Assembly (NCBI GenBank): GCA_963691655.1
Contig: OY829326.1
Coordinates: 13,442,878 to 13,506,877 of the forward strand
Source: Toxonevra muliebris
Lineage: Eukaryota; Arthropoda; Insecta; Diptera; Pallopteridae
DNA: 64,000 nt
Direction of reading: 5' to 3'
Shown: in pieces, positions 46,895 through 58,781 of the stretch
Position numbering within the stretch: position 1 is the stretch's first letter
Layout of the letters: every line of letters begins with the position of its first letter
Program-made: the position numbers and the translations under genes
Notes under the pieces: model-generated
What the model was told of the DNA's origin: nothing
Seen by the model: the letters and a program-made list of their open reading frames with translations, nothing else
The model's database searches: none

Positions 46895-49800
46895 TTTTTA
46901 TTTAGCTTTGATAGACTGCAACGTTTGATATGCGGCACAACGTCCTGGATTAAATCTTTCAAAAATAGTTTTCGCCTTAATCCGTATTTATTTTTGTTTC
47001 AATCGAGATATTTATTCACCCAGATAATGAAAGCAGATATTCCGGAGGTATCAATAAAGTTGTAAAAGTAGACAAGAAGCCTACGATTTATTTTACGTTT
47101 AACCGAAAAGCTTTGTGCCATTTGGTAGACCGTATCCATACCTCCTTTGGTTTGATTGTAATTTTTGGTTTGTTGTTGACCTCAGGATATTTGTAGAATG
47201 CATGTTTTATTCTTTCGCATGCCAATGCATGTCAGGCCTTCAGAAAATAAATTTTGAACTAATCCAGAAATAAGTATAAAAAAGTTTTCGAATGTGACTA
47301 TTGCAATTCGATCTTTCAAATGGTTGACAAAGTTCGATCTTTTTACATTGCAACAAATCTATATTTCGGCATGCAAGAGATTTGTAATAATACGATAATG
47401 AAAGCAAAATCTCATATGTGCCTGAGAGGCACATTTTGATTAGATTAGGTAAATTTTTAGTTTTTTGAAAATAAAAATCATTGAAAAGTTTGAATTTAAA
47501 TAAAAATAAGTATTTTGTGTGCAAAAATAGTGGGGAAAGGAATTCAAGTAGTTTAAGTTATATCCTTTTTCATTTAAGAAAGTTAAACTACTTCAAAGCC
47601 AAAATTTGTGCCTCAGAGGCACATGTTGATTGGATTAGGGTTAATAAAAATTTAAAAATACTTTATTTTTTAAAACTTTTACAATTCAACATGCACAGTA
47701 CTCATGTTAAAAAAATCTCAAGAAATTTTTCCTTACATTTACATAGTAACTGGCGGCTATACAAAAAAATTTACAAAAAAATATATAAAAATAAATATCA
47801 CTTGAGCCATGTTTGAGAAATCTTGCTCACCGACTTTGAAAACACAGTTTCGAGAAAAAAGCGTTTAAAGTTTAAAAAGCTTTTTACACATAGTGAATTT
47901 TTTTTTGCAAATAATCATGATAAGCTTTAAGAACATTTGTCGGATCGATATGAAATCTTCACAGAAAAAAAATTTAAATACATATTTGAAAATTACGAAA
48001 ATGGAATAAAAAAAATCGATTTTTGAAAATTATTTGAAATATGTCTCAGGACTAGCAATGCACAAAGGTAAAAAGCTAAGCTTAAAAAAACTAAGACCAT
48101 CCCGATAACTATCTTTGCCATTAAGATCATTGTTGCTAACAGAAATTACAGTTTGGAGGAAGGAAAAGGCCTAACTCATACCTTTTTTTATGCAGCTATT
48201 AGTCCATTCTGGCACATCCTTAAAAATATGTAGTAGAAAAATATTTGGCTAGGATTTTTCTTTTTTTATGCATTCATAAGCAAATATATTCAAATCTCAT
48301 AACATGTACAAGCACACACACACATACATACGTTATTTTATCTATGCACAAGTATATCAGCCAAATGCAGTCGAAATTTCAATTCCATTTTGCCTTGGGG
48401 CACAATTTCATCAAATTGAAATACGTATATATCTATGAATGTATTTTTTCAATTTTATAAAAATAAGAAAAAATTACACAAAATTTTTTAATTTCCGCTT
48501 TATAAATGCAAATATTGAACTAATAAATTATGCTTGCTTCATAGTTTTGGGGAGTAATATTTTTTTATTTTTCTTAAACTAATATGCTTTGCGATGAAAA
48601 GTCGTGAATTTGCATTCAAACGTAAATTCTTTCCAACAACAACTTCATTTGTAATTCCTTACAAATTTGTATTTAAATGTTTTTTCAACATGTTTTTTTT
48701 TTCTCAAGCTTTTCAATAGAGTTAGAATTAGAAAGAAAAGCTGAAGCATATGGCTATGCTATACGTTTGTTGGTGCGTATGTAGGTGATTCTGAAAAATT
48801 CAAATGTGAATACTGAAGAGATTGCATCTGTTCAATGCATACATATTTACATTCATGTATGCCTCTAACTAACAAGAGGGAGAAAACACAAATTTTTGGG
48901 AATATTTGCATATAAACTGCGCGCGTAAGTGTAACTAAAATTTTATTCAAGTGCAAATATGGCAACGATGGCGATGAAACTGAATGGGTACCTACTCCAC
49001 AGCAATTGTGAGTGCACTCATTCCTTTTTGCTTTTCGCTTTTTATTATTTTTTTTTTTACTAAAAATTCAATTGTTACAAATTGCAGCACTTGTCGTCAT
49101 CATCATCGTCGTCATCGTCGTCAACAACAAAGAGTTTACTGGTGGCTCTCATGCTCATGCTCCTGTTGCTGTTGCTGACCCTTTCACTTGTGCATTGCTG
49201 AATAAATTTCAAAGCTACTATGTGCATTTTTAAGCATTCTTAGTTTTTGGCTTGCTAAATGGTAAAAAGAAGAAAACAAAATTAAAAGAAGGTGCATAGC
49301 TAGGTATTGGCAAAGAAGCTTGGCTGTGCAACCATTTTGAGATCCTTACGCCCTTTTGTTACTTTTTTTTATTATTATACTTCTATTCAGATGCTGTACG
49401 CTCTGTGTCTGTGTGATGTATTCATATAATTTCATGAATATGCAATACTGTCATTCATCTCAAAAGAATGAAAAATTAAAACTTTTATGTGCACCAAAAA
49501 ATAGAAAAAGGGTGTAAAATATCATGCAAGTGTAAATTTATTTATTTTTTTTCATTTTTTTGTGGGAATAAAGTTACCCAAAACTCTCTCTCCCTATTTA
49601 CACTGATTATGCGTGATTATAAAAAATGTGTGCACAGGGAGGGAAGACAAGAGGGCAGTAGAATGAAAGTACAAATAATCCAATTAGGTATTTCAAAGTT
49701 TGCATAGGAACGTTTACATATATTAAAAACGAAAAATTGTATTTGTTGCTTTTAATTATGATAAAATTTCTAAATCATGAATAATTATTGAATTATTTAA

Positions 49801-50050
49801 ATGGAATTTGCATAATTAAATCAAATAGGAGAGATGAGAGTATTCAATTGATACTCATAAAATAGTGTGTCTTTAAAAAAATACTACAGATATGTTTTGT
49901 TAATTGTATTAATTTCTCTTTTAGGAAATATTATCGGTTTTATAGAAAAGCTGTGCAAAATAGGGCTCTTTTTCTCCCCGATGTACAGGCAGCTACAGCT
50001 ACGTGCAACTAAATAGGGACATAGGTAGCAAATATGTACAATTTGAAATC
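46895..50050. other. AT-rich DNA with simple repeats
   Basis: Contains a short direct repeat GAGGCACATKTTGATTRGATTAG near 47426 and 47615, (CA)n near 48316, and (CATCGT)/(GTTGCT) trinucleotide tracts at 49093-49180. No gene is recognised. Confidence 0.45.
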
Positions 50051-50290
50051 AATCGATTGTCTAGTGGATAGTGCACTAGACTTTCATCCAGAAGGTTGCA
50101 GATTCGATTACCGTCTTGGTCTGGTGGTTAATTCTCATAAACTTCTTATATTCACTATCGATATGAAGCGGATGAGAATTATAAAAATGTGTACAAGTAC
50201 ACACCTTGTTGGTTGGTAATGGCAAAACCACCGACCTGATAAAAAATTTCAACACAGCCGTTCGGAATCGGCGTTAAACTGTAGGTCCTA
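50051..50290 (+). mobile_element. tRNA-derived SINE, copy 3 (3'-truncated)
   Basis: The head TCTAGTGGATAGTGCACTAG, a B-box-like GATTCGATTACC and the body up to CGTTAAACTGTAGGTCCTA match the other copies. The LINE-like tail is missing and a different tRNA-like unit follows immediately. Confidence 0.8.
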
Positions 50291-50293
50291 CCA

Positions 50294-50366
50294 TCGCCAC
50301 TGTGGTCTAGTGGCAGAGTGCCAGACTCTTGTTTCTGGAGACCCGAATTCGATTCTCGGCTTGAGT
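50294..50366 (+). repeat. tRNA-Glu-like segment after SINE copy 3
   Basis: GCCACTGTGGTCTAGTGGCA resembles the 5' half of tRNA-Glu (A box TGGTCTAGTGG) and AATTCGATTCTCG matches the B box. The acceptor ends do not pair well and a pyrimidine-rich (CTTT/CCTT)n tract follows (50387-50432), so this looks like a second SINE head rather than a working tRNA gene. Confidence 0.5.
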
Positions 50367-50432
50367 ATGTTTTTTATATATCTTTCTTTCTCCCTTCCTT
50401 TCTTTCTTTCTCCCTTCCTTTCATTCTTTCTT

Positions 50433-51164
50433 GGGGCTTTGGTACAATAGATCTTATAGGTCGCAGTGCCTGTCTTTCGAGTCGTCCTTCCTTCAAATAA
50501 TAATATTTATGTAATTAAATGCAACCATGGTATACTTTTCCTTCTATGCAACACTAGCAGTTTTAAAATACAACGATAGCAACACTCTTTTTACCGTTAC
50601 TTTTTCACTATGAAGCTTTTTACGAATACCTAATAAAACTTATCGTGCAGCAAATTAAGGACAGTGCAAAATTCCTCTTTATTTTAAAATTCAAGCTAAC
50701 TTAAAAAGTGTTTTTTTTTTTTTTAATTGTGGTGAAATATTACTTCTTAAACTAGTTGCTTTAGTTTACAATGGGTAAAAGCAAGTCTTACGACTCCAGC
50801 ACTCGAAAAATTATAGTGCAGATGCACCTAAAAGTTTCCAAAACCATTTGCGGAAAGGTACCGCCATTGGACTGCCGACGAATGGAAAAAAGTATTATTC
50901 GAAAGTATTGTTCAACCAAGATGTACATCTTTTTTGTAGGAAACTAAATGAGGCCAAAACTATTGGCTGAAAGTGAAAATCCAAATAATAAAAAAAACTG
51001 ACCTACACCATTTTTGCAAGCAACGCCTCATTTAATGATATCATGGTTTTTACTCTCAATATTTGTTAGTTTACATCAGCAATGACCACCTAGACATACA
51101 CAATAATCGATTACGCTTTCTTTCTGTGATCAATAAATAGCAAACTTCAAAGATAAGAAATGTA
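50433..51164. other. AT-rich DNA without recognised genes
   Basis: A region near 50770-50960 (AAGCAAGTCTTACGACTCCAG onward) has a slightly coding-like composition. It could be the decayed N-terminal part of a DNA-transposon transposase, but I cannot support that. Confidence 0.35.
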
Positions 51165-51175
51165 AATAGAAACTA

Positions 51176-52677
51176 GGTTAGGTTAGGTTGTTGGGGCTGT
51201 TCATGAAAGAACACACTGAGACCTATTGGTCCATTGTGATACCCTTGGGGCGAGTGTTACCTCTTGATCCCCTCCTAATTAAACAAATTTGTGCTTGCAA
51301 TAAAACGTGATAAGTCTCTAATGTCAGAGGTTGCCAGTTCTGTGAGTCTACCATAGAAGGGTGCTCCCAAAGTTTTGTGTCTGCGTGCAGCTAAAGCAGG
51401 GCAGTTACATATAAAGTGGAAAATGGTCTCTTCTTCCTCTTCATTTCTACAGCTTCTGCAGAAGTCATTATAAGGAAGACCTAGTCTACGTGCATGGCTG
51501 CCTATGAGGCAGTGCCCGGTTAGAATAGGAACTACCCTACTTATGTGGACACGGTCCAGATTAATAAGCGCTTTAGTGCGTTCATGGTCAGGCATTGGCC
51601 AAAACTGTCTGGCGATAGCGCAAGTTGGTTCCATTCTCCATCTGCTCTTCGCAATGTGGGAGAAGTGGTCTTTAATTAAAAGTTTACACGTGGCAAGCGG
51701 TATACCTGCATTACCAGTAATAAGTGAATTGCTGAGTGTCGTACCAAGTTTGGCGAGGTCATCAGCCTTACAGTTTCCCTCAATGTAGCTATGCCCTGGC
51801 ACCCATATTGTATGCTATGGCTGTCTCGTTCAGAGACAGCCATAGCATAGAGCTATTAGCTGGACATTGGAGGGATTTTATTGCCGCCTGACTATCAGTG
51901 AAAATGCAGATATCATTACAAGGTATCGCATTACACCTTATCAGATTTGCGGCTTCAGTGATCGCAAGCAGCTCTGCCTGAAAGACGCTGCAATGATCTG
52001 GAAAACGAAAGTGCGCTGAAATGTTCAGGCGCTCAGAGTGAACCCCACCCCCAACCCTACCATCCAACTTTGAACCATCAGTATAAAAGTCGATGATATC
52101 AGGGCGTATCACATTACTCGCACTCCACTCTTGTCGAGATGGAATATATGTGCTAAAGCTGTTGCCAAAGGATAGCGGGGACAGGGTGAGATCGACAGAG
52201 AGTGGAAGAAATTTAGTTTCACTAAGTATCTTACCATGACCATAATTTGTGCGGGACCACCTACGAATCGCATTCAGTCTCACTGCAGATATTGACGCTG
52301 AGGTCTTTCCGACTAGATCTATTGGAAGGAGATCCAAGATTGTGTATAGCGCTTTTGAAGGTGTCGTTTTCAGTGCTCCTGTAATTAACATTGAAGCAAG
52401 TCGCTGTATTTTGTCTAATTCTTTGTGATGGATGCTCTTTGAGATGACTGTCCACCATACTACTACGCCGTAGAAGAGAATAGGACGTATAACACTGGTG
52501 TACAACCACATGATTACCTTGGGTTGTAACCCCCATTTCTTGTTTATAGCTGACCTGCAAGCATAGAGAGCTATTGTGGCTTTACGTACTCTTTCTGACG
52601 TGTTGGCACGCCAGTTGAGTTTCCTGTCTAGGATGAGGCCAAGGTATTTGGCTTGTTCCGAGACAATACTTTTTTTC
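51176..52677 (-). mobile_element. LOA/I-group non-LTR copy B, 5'-truncated
   Basis: A perfect 11-bp duplication AATAGAAACTA (51165-51175, 52678-52688) bounds 1502 bp. It includes the end of RT, the connection region, RNase H, the ORF stop at 51275-51277, a 3' UTR of about 99 bases and the tail CCTAACCTAACC. The last 68 bases of the 3' UTR (51176-51243) resemble the SINE tail. It is truncated in the RT domain just after the catalytic region. Confidence 0.9.
51275..52677 (-). pseudogene. RT-RNase H ORF of non-LTR copy B
   Basis: From 52677 the frame reads KYLGLILDRKLNWRANTSER, KWGLQPKVIMWLYTSVIRPI, then RNase H with DIIDFYTDGSKLDGRVGGG, CSVFQAELLAITEAANLI and ICIFTDSQAAIKSL. It then shifts frame at a perfect 17-bp inverted repeat (51811-51849). 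The downstream frame gives PGHSYIEGNCKADDLAKLG and a C-terminal zinc-like end, FCRSCRNEEEEETIFHFICN. RNase H active-site residues are present, but a part around the hairpin is replaced or deleted. Related to copy A but a distinct subfamily. Confidence 0.85.
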
Positions 52678-52824
52678 AATAGAAACTAAAAAAAAAAAAA
52701 ATATTAGCAGTACGGCTGAGGCTTAGGAACTTAGAGGTAATAGCGTTAAGGCTGAGATTTTCCTCATGATATTCATAGATTCCACATAAGCTTTTAGTGA
52801 TATACAATTTAACCACCTGTTACC

Positions 52825-54137
52825 CAGGGGCGGATACAACGGGAGGAACAGGGGGAAATTTCCATCCCCTCCAAAAGATTTTCAAACATTTAAAAATTTA
52901 ATAACTTAAACAGGCAAAAAGGTGAACATAATTAGTTATTGTTGTTTTTAGTTATTACGATTTACTTTCAATTATAAGAATAATTAATAATCTTGCTCAT
53001 TAAACCACTTTCCTTTTCTATGGTTTGCTGGCTATAAGTTTGCTGGCTATAAGTTTGCTGGCAATATTCTCGAAAATATTCGAAGTAGTTGATTTCTAAT
53101 AATACAAGAAAAAAAGAATATAGTCACCAATCGTCATAAGCACGGTACTCCTGAGCAATATCATCAATATTGTCACTGACTTTCTGGAACGCAAAAAATA
53201 TTGCTCTGCCATATTTTTGGACATTCAAGAAGCGTTCGAAAAAGTTTGGCATCAAGGGCTGTTATACAAATTAAAAAACTTACTTCCGGCTCCATTTTAT
53301 TTGGTCTTAAAGTTCTATCATGTCAAGTGAAAGCCGGAGTACCAGAGGGCAGTGTTCTGTGTCCTGCTCTTTATTCGATTTTTACTTGCGACTTGCCTGA
53401 AACTGATGGTGTTACTATAGCTACTTTTCCAGACGATACTGCCATTTTAGTGTCAAATTAATCTCCTACAGAAGCTGCTGTTCTAGTTCAATAACAGCTC
53501 GACGACGTTCAACAATGGTTACTTCGTGGATGAGTACTTGACTGGAGCTCCATCTGAATCAATTTCGATTCCCAGATGGGGTTAAATTAAAAAAAAACGT
53601 CCAAATGCATTGTTCTAATAAAATGGATCAAGTACCAGTTCAACGGGTTCTATTCTCAGATAGAGAATTGAATCCACCAAAAAAAAAAAAAAAATAAAAA
53701 TTTTGGGTCGATATAAAAAATCCCTGATGGGAAAGAGAAAAGTTGAATACAAGGTAGGAATCAGCGACTTTAAATTATTCTTATAATTCTACTAATTTTC
53801 GACTCATTATAAACCAAGCTAAAACCGAGAAAACTGAATAAATGTTTCCTATTGTTATACTTTACCTTGGAAATAGATCATAGAAATTGTGAAGAACAGG
53901 GTTTCCTCTAAATGTGTAATGTACCAGTAAGTTTTCACATGGACATACCTTTGAAATTGTTAGTCATCGAAATAAAGTTTATAAATAAGCAAAAAAAAAA
54001 AAACAAGAAAAAAAACGCTCCAACCCGCGTTTTGGTTCATTTTGGTTTATATGGAGAATTTTTATTTTTTATTTCGGCCTCCCTTCCCCCCTCCCCCCCC
54101 CCCTCTCCCCCCAAAATGTTTCCTGTATCCGCCACTG
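52825..54137. mobile_element. hAT-type element (1313 bp) with jockey insert
   Basis: Flanked by TGTTACC on both sides (52818-52824, 54138-54144); 7 bp match. The ends CAGGGGCGGATACA and TGTATCCGCCACTG form a terminal repeat with one mismatch. CAGNGGCGGAT ends are common in invertebrate hAT-type elements. Interior G-rich (left) and C-rich (right) tracts sit just inside the ends. A decayed jockey-like RT fragment lies in the middle. No transposase is seen. Confidence 0.7.
53168..53660 (+). pseudogene. Jockey-clade RT fragment
   Basis: Plus-strand coding in two or more frames: FLDIQEAFEKVWHQGLLYKL (53217 region), then VKAGVPEGSVLCPALYSIFT, ATFPDDTAILVS (the catalytic YADD changed to FPDD) and LDDVQQWLL. 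Frameshifts, stops and the altered active site show it is dead. It sits inside the hAT-type element 52825-54137. Confidence 0.75.
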
Positions 54138-54144
54138 TGTTACC

Positions 54145-57100
54145 TGACTTGAGGGCAGAGAAATGAAGGTGAAAAAACCATTTCCTTGTTAAGACAATGA
54201 TAATATCGCACGGAGAGCTATGAATTGGAATCATTTAGACACGAAAGGCAGAATACCTGGTGACCCGTATGAAACCTGGAGAAGGGCTAATGCCTTATGT
54301 CCAAGTAGAGAGTAGGAGAAATTAAAAAAAGAAGAATACGGCTGGGCTTAACCACTTTCTCTCTCACCTTGCCGCTTTTGTCTACTAACAAAATATTGGC
54401 GTAAAAATTTCAACCTGGGGCATATTATCATTTGCCTTGTCTTTCATCGCTATTTTTGTTCTGATTCACTAAATTTATTGAGCAGTAAGCAAACATATAC
54501 AAAGTGCTTTCACTATTTCTCTCTTTGCATTTGCTTTACAATGCAACACCCAGTCAAATGGCAGCTCTTTCTTGGTACCCTTTTTGTATATGAAACTCAA
54601 AAGTAAGGAAGCATTTTCTTTACTTCTTAATGCTTTCTTCTCATTGAAATATATGAGGAAGTGCAAATGTGGGACTGACTCATACTCTTTTGTTTTGAAA
54701 TACTCCTTGTTATTACTCCTTGGCTCCCACTTAGTTGGTTTTTGATTCGTTCTTGTTACTAAAATGTGTATTATTTATGAGTTATGTTCTTTGATTTCCT
54801 GATCCGGAAGATTCTTGAACTAAAACTTTTGATAGCCTACTCATAGTTCAAAGAATGCCACTAATTACTTAGATCGATAGGAATTGCTGCATTCAAAGAG
54901 ATAGAACTCGTGAAAGTTGAAGTCTGCTCCCTCAAGAATGTTCTGAATAAAAATTTTAAAAAAAATATTTTTCTAATCGATTTTCTCCTGGGCACAAAAT
55001 CTAAATTCGCCATTGTTTATGCAATTTCTTTCCCATTTTCCGAAAATGTTAATTATTAAATTTTAATTAGGTTCGTAGTAGAAAATATGATATTCTGCTA
55101 ATGCATGTTAATAAAATAAATATACTAATGTTACATGATTAAAACTAATACATTAACGTATACATAGAAAGGTATAACAATGAACAATAAAAAAAAGGAA
55201 TTCTAAGAACTTCAATATTGTATAATAGGAAAAGAGTTTCTAAAACTAGGGTTTCCACCTTCTCTCCACCTCAATCGACTAAGTAACTCAAAAAGAAAAA
55301 AAAGAGAACATAACTAAGATGTAGGTACTTTGAAATAAATTTGAACTGATTTTAAGCTACTTCTTTCCTATTTTTTTCTTTTGCTTGCTTTATTGTGTAT
55401 GCTCATTTACAAAATGCACTTTAGTGCTTCTGAAACTTTTTCAAGGTTTCTAACTAAAAATGTGTAGTACAAAGAGTGGTAAGTTGCCCATAGCACTGGC
55501 TTTGAAACCTTCTACCCTGAAACAAGCACAAGAAGCAGAAGTAGTAGGAAAGTAGCTGCAGCAGCACCCTAGCTCATAAAAACTGAAAGCATCGGAAATA
55601 GTAGACTCTTTGCTGCATGGAACTTTTTAGTTTTGTGGGGTCAAGAAAAGTGGCATACGAATTGCATGTGAGTATGTGTGTGTGCGTGTGTATAAGTGAA
55701 AAATTGTACGTGCAATAAATGAGTGCAAAATGCTTTTGAAAGCTGAAAGCTATTCTTGGTTCATGTGGTGATTTAATATGGGAAACTCACATTAGTTTTC
55801 CACACACACTCAAGCATACATACAAATTTATGTTTGTGTGTGTCGCTGAAATATATGTAGGTATGTATGTACACATTTACCTACTTATAAACATACCTCA
55901 AACACATCAGAAATGTTGTAGAAATCTTCAATTTTATTTAAGTAAGATGAGTTTTTTAAAGCTGACAAGTTCTTTTAAGAATTTTCTGCTGGTATTCTAG
56001 TCATAGATTCCTTACAAACACAGTAAAGTTAAAATGGGAATAGATTTTCAGAAAACTGAAAAAATTCTTAGTATATTTATAGAAATAGATAAATAAAATA
56101 AGAAAATACATCGAAATACATTGAAACTTCATTTTAAATTACTGTCTTTGTTGTATTTTTGCATAAAGCCGTTACTGGTTTTGGTTGCTTCTGCTATTTA
56201 CCATAAAAGCATTTTACTATTGTCTTTTGATTTTAGTTTTTATTTTGCTTTTTGTTTTGGTACAAATATGTGCTCGTCATACCTACATCAAAGTATGAAA
56301 TTTAATTTGCTTTCTTTGTTGGCGGTTCATGAAGGAGAATTTACGCCAACGACTACTCAAAGGCTCCACACACACACATACTGCACTAGGTAAACATTAT
56401 ACTTAGGAAGGTGTTAGCTATATACATGGCACTACGCGTTTGCATTTACACATCAAAGGACAATGACGTTGAATGTAGGTACAACAATACTACAGCAACA
56501 GCATCCTCAACAAAGGCAGCAGCAGCATCAGCAATATCAATAGTGGCAGCAACAACAGCATGAAAAACGATGCCTTTTAAAACGGAAGTTGTTGAAAATT
56601 CCTTCTAAAGCTATTTTATACGGCATCTATATTGAATTACTGCGCGCTTCCGTTGTAATGCTGAAAGCGAAACAAAACGTATAAGAGATTTTGAAAAAAA
56701 TATCTTTACTATTTAAAATCATTAATAAAAAAAAACTGCTGAATTTTAATAGCAGAGTGGTTATATTTTTAAAATAAAAAGTTTTATTTATTTTCCAATA
56801 CTCTAGTATTTTTTTCCTATCCATGCATGTTGTTATATATGTATGCATGGATTGGTGAAGGTGTAAATTCTTTCTCGACTTAAAAAAGTCACCCACACGA
56901 ATCCAAAAAAAAAAGACTGCAAAATAAAACCAGAGCTGAGTAACTGTCGCTTGCAGCATTAATGTCAGAGCAATCACACGATCCCCTCTAACTGAACTTT
57001 TTTTTTTTCAACAGCTTCAACAAAATGCAAATGGCATTTAGTTAGAAGCTTACCTTACACTTTGCTTGCTTTACTGCTACTATTACATTTACCACCTGCA

Positions 57101-58451
57101 AAAGGACACGGTAGTAGCTCCAAAAGAACCCACAGCAAAAAAATCGTTAAACAAAAACATTCTCTGTATTTAGCTTCCAGGGATAAGTTAAGGACAATTT
57201 AAAGGATGCTTTCTCGTATTGAGGTCGCGTTGACAGCTGTTTAGAAATGAAAGTGTTGGGGTTGTGTGCTCTTTTGTGTTTTTGTCACTTCTCTTTTGTT
57301 CCCACCGTAAAGAAAGAAAAAAGGTAACAAGATTAAAGTGTGTCTGTGTGTGTGTGCAACAAAGTGAAAGATTGCTGGTATTTAAATATTAAGAATTAAA
57401 TAGTGAGCATAGGGAATATTTGAAAATTTATAATAAAGATAGAAAAAATATTATTAAATTTTATGATTTATTTAAAATATTCAGTAATATTAGAGAGGGT
57501 GATAGAGATGATATTTAAGGGAGAAAAACGATCCGATCTTACTTGTGTATTTTGCACTAGAAGAGTTAGAACCGTGAGGATAAGTACAGAGCTGCTCTTG
57601 TTGCATTTATGGACCAAGCTTTTGTTTAGAGCAACATTAGCCGAAGGTTTATAATAGGTAGATTTGGGGCTTTGGTTTTTTAAAAGGGCTCACGATTTTA
57701 TAGACTATGAGAGTTCTAGTAAACCCAGAACCTATTTTGTACCTTATCTTCATCTTACAATCACCAAACTTGGCCAATTTTGCCAGCAAAATGTAGTTTA
57801 TATAAATCAAAAATGGAAGCATTTTAAGTTTGCTTCTATTCTCAATCTCAATCACTCTGAGGTTCTAATTTTGTAGAGTATTTTTGCGAGAGAAGTTAAT
57901 TCGTAGTTCGAACAGGGTTTCCTTTATCTTGTATCTTCTGCAGCGGTACGCAATCCATAAGTAAAAAAGCCAGATTTTATGAAGATTCTCCAAAAAAATC
58001 AAAAATCTGATCTAAAATGATCAGCCTTTTCTGCTTTACTCTCATTTTCCGTGCAATCAGGTCTCAGTTTTCCAACTCTTCAAAAAAAAGTGGCGTGGGT
58101 TAACCCTCTCCTGCCTAAAAATATGCCAAATGTTGGAAATTCCTCGTTATCCCTGAGTAAAAACCGTTAGAAGGGCCAACAATTAACCATTTTCCCCGCT
58201 TCGCAATCTCTGGAGCCGCTAGCTCCCTTAGATATGACACGCTGCTGATTGCTCTGCAAGGAGGTATAGCGAAGCTGCTACCGGTATTAAAAATAATTTT
58301 CATTTCCGATTTGTCATTTTAGAAACCAAATGGTTATCAGAAAATAAATAATACTCTGTAAATAGAAGATTATTGTTTCTATTTGGACATAAATTCAAGA
58401 ACATTATATATCTTTGCTCGTATGCGAACGAGTCAGAAATTAGGCTCTTCA
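54145..58451. other. AT-rich DNA with CAG- and CA-rich tracts
   Basis: Contains a CAG/CAA-rich stretch at 56490-56565 (polyQ-like but without a long open frame), (TG)n near 55676 and 57343, and (CA)n near 56366. No gene is recognised. Confidence 0.45.
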
Positions 58452-58463
58452 CTAATGCTCTAG

Positions 58464-58770
58464 GGCGACCTCGATAGCCTAGTGGATAGTGCACTAGACT
58501 TTCATCTGGGAGGTTCGGGTTCGATTCCCGTCTTCGTCTGGTGGTTAATTTTCATTACTTTCTTATATTCACTATCAATATGAAGTGTATGAGAATTATA
58601 AGATAGTGTACAAGCACAAACATTGGTTGGTAATGGCAAAACCACCAAGCCGATAAAAAATTGCCACACCGCCGTTCGGAATCGGCGTTAAATTGTAGGT
58701 CCAACTATGTGGTATCACAATGGGCCGTTCAGGCCTAAGTGTGTCTCTCGACAGCCACTCCAACCTAACC
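58464..58770 (+). mobile_element. tRNA-derived SINE, copy 4 (full length)
   Basis: About 307 bp flanked by TAATGCTCTAG (58453-58463, 58771-58781), an 11-bp duplication, or 12 with the preceding C. The head is tRNA-like: A box TAGCCTAGTGG, anticodon-loop-like ACTTTCATC (TTC, suggesting tRNA-Glu ancestry), B box GGTTCGATTCC. The body contains GGTTGGTAATGGCAAAACCA. The tail GGTATCACAATGGGCC...CAACCTAACC (58711-58770) matches the LINE 3' end at 51176-51243. It is the best-preserved copy in the window. Confidence 0.9.
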
Positions 58771-58781
58771 TAATGCTCTAG

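Noticed and set aside
49090..49180. Possible host coding exon (CATCGT-rich, then GTTGCTGTTGCT)
   Set aside because: The open frames come from simple trinucleotide repeats and have no splice sites or conserved sequence that I can support.
50294..50366. Functional tRNA-Glu gene
   Set aside because: A and B boxes are present, but the acceptor stem does not pair and the stem regions are degenerate; it follows a SINE fragment.
56490..56570. PolyQ-type exon
   Set aside because: CAG/CAA repeats are present but no extended open frame or exon boundaries are visible.
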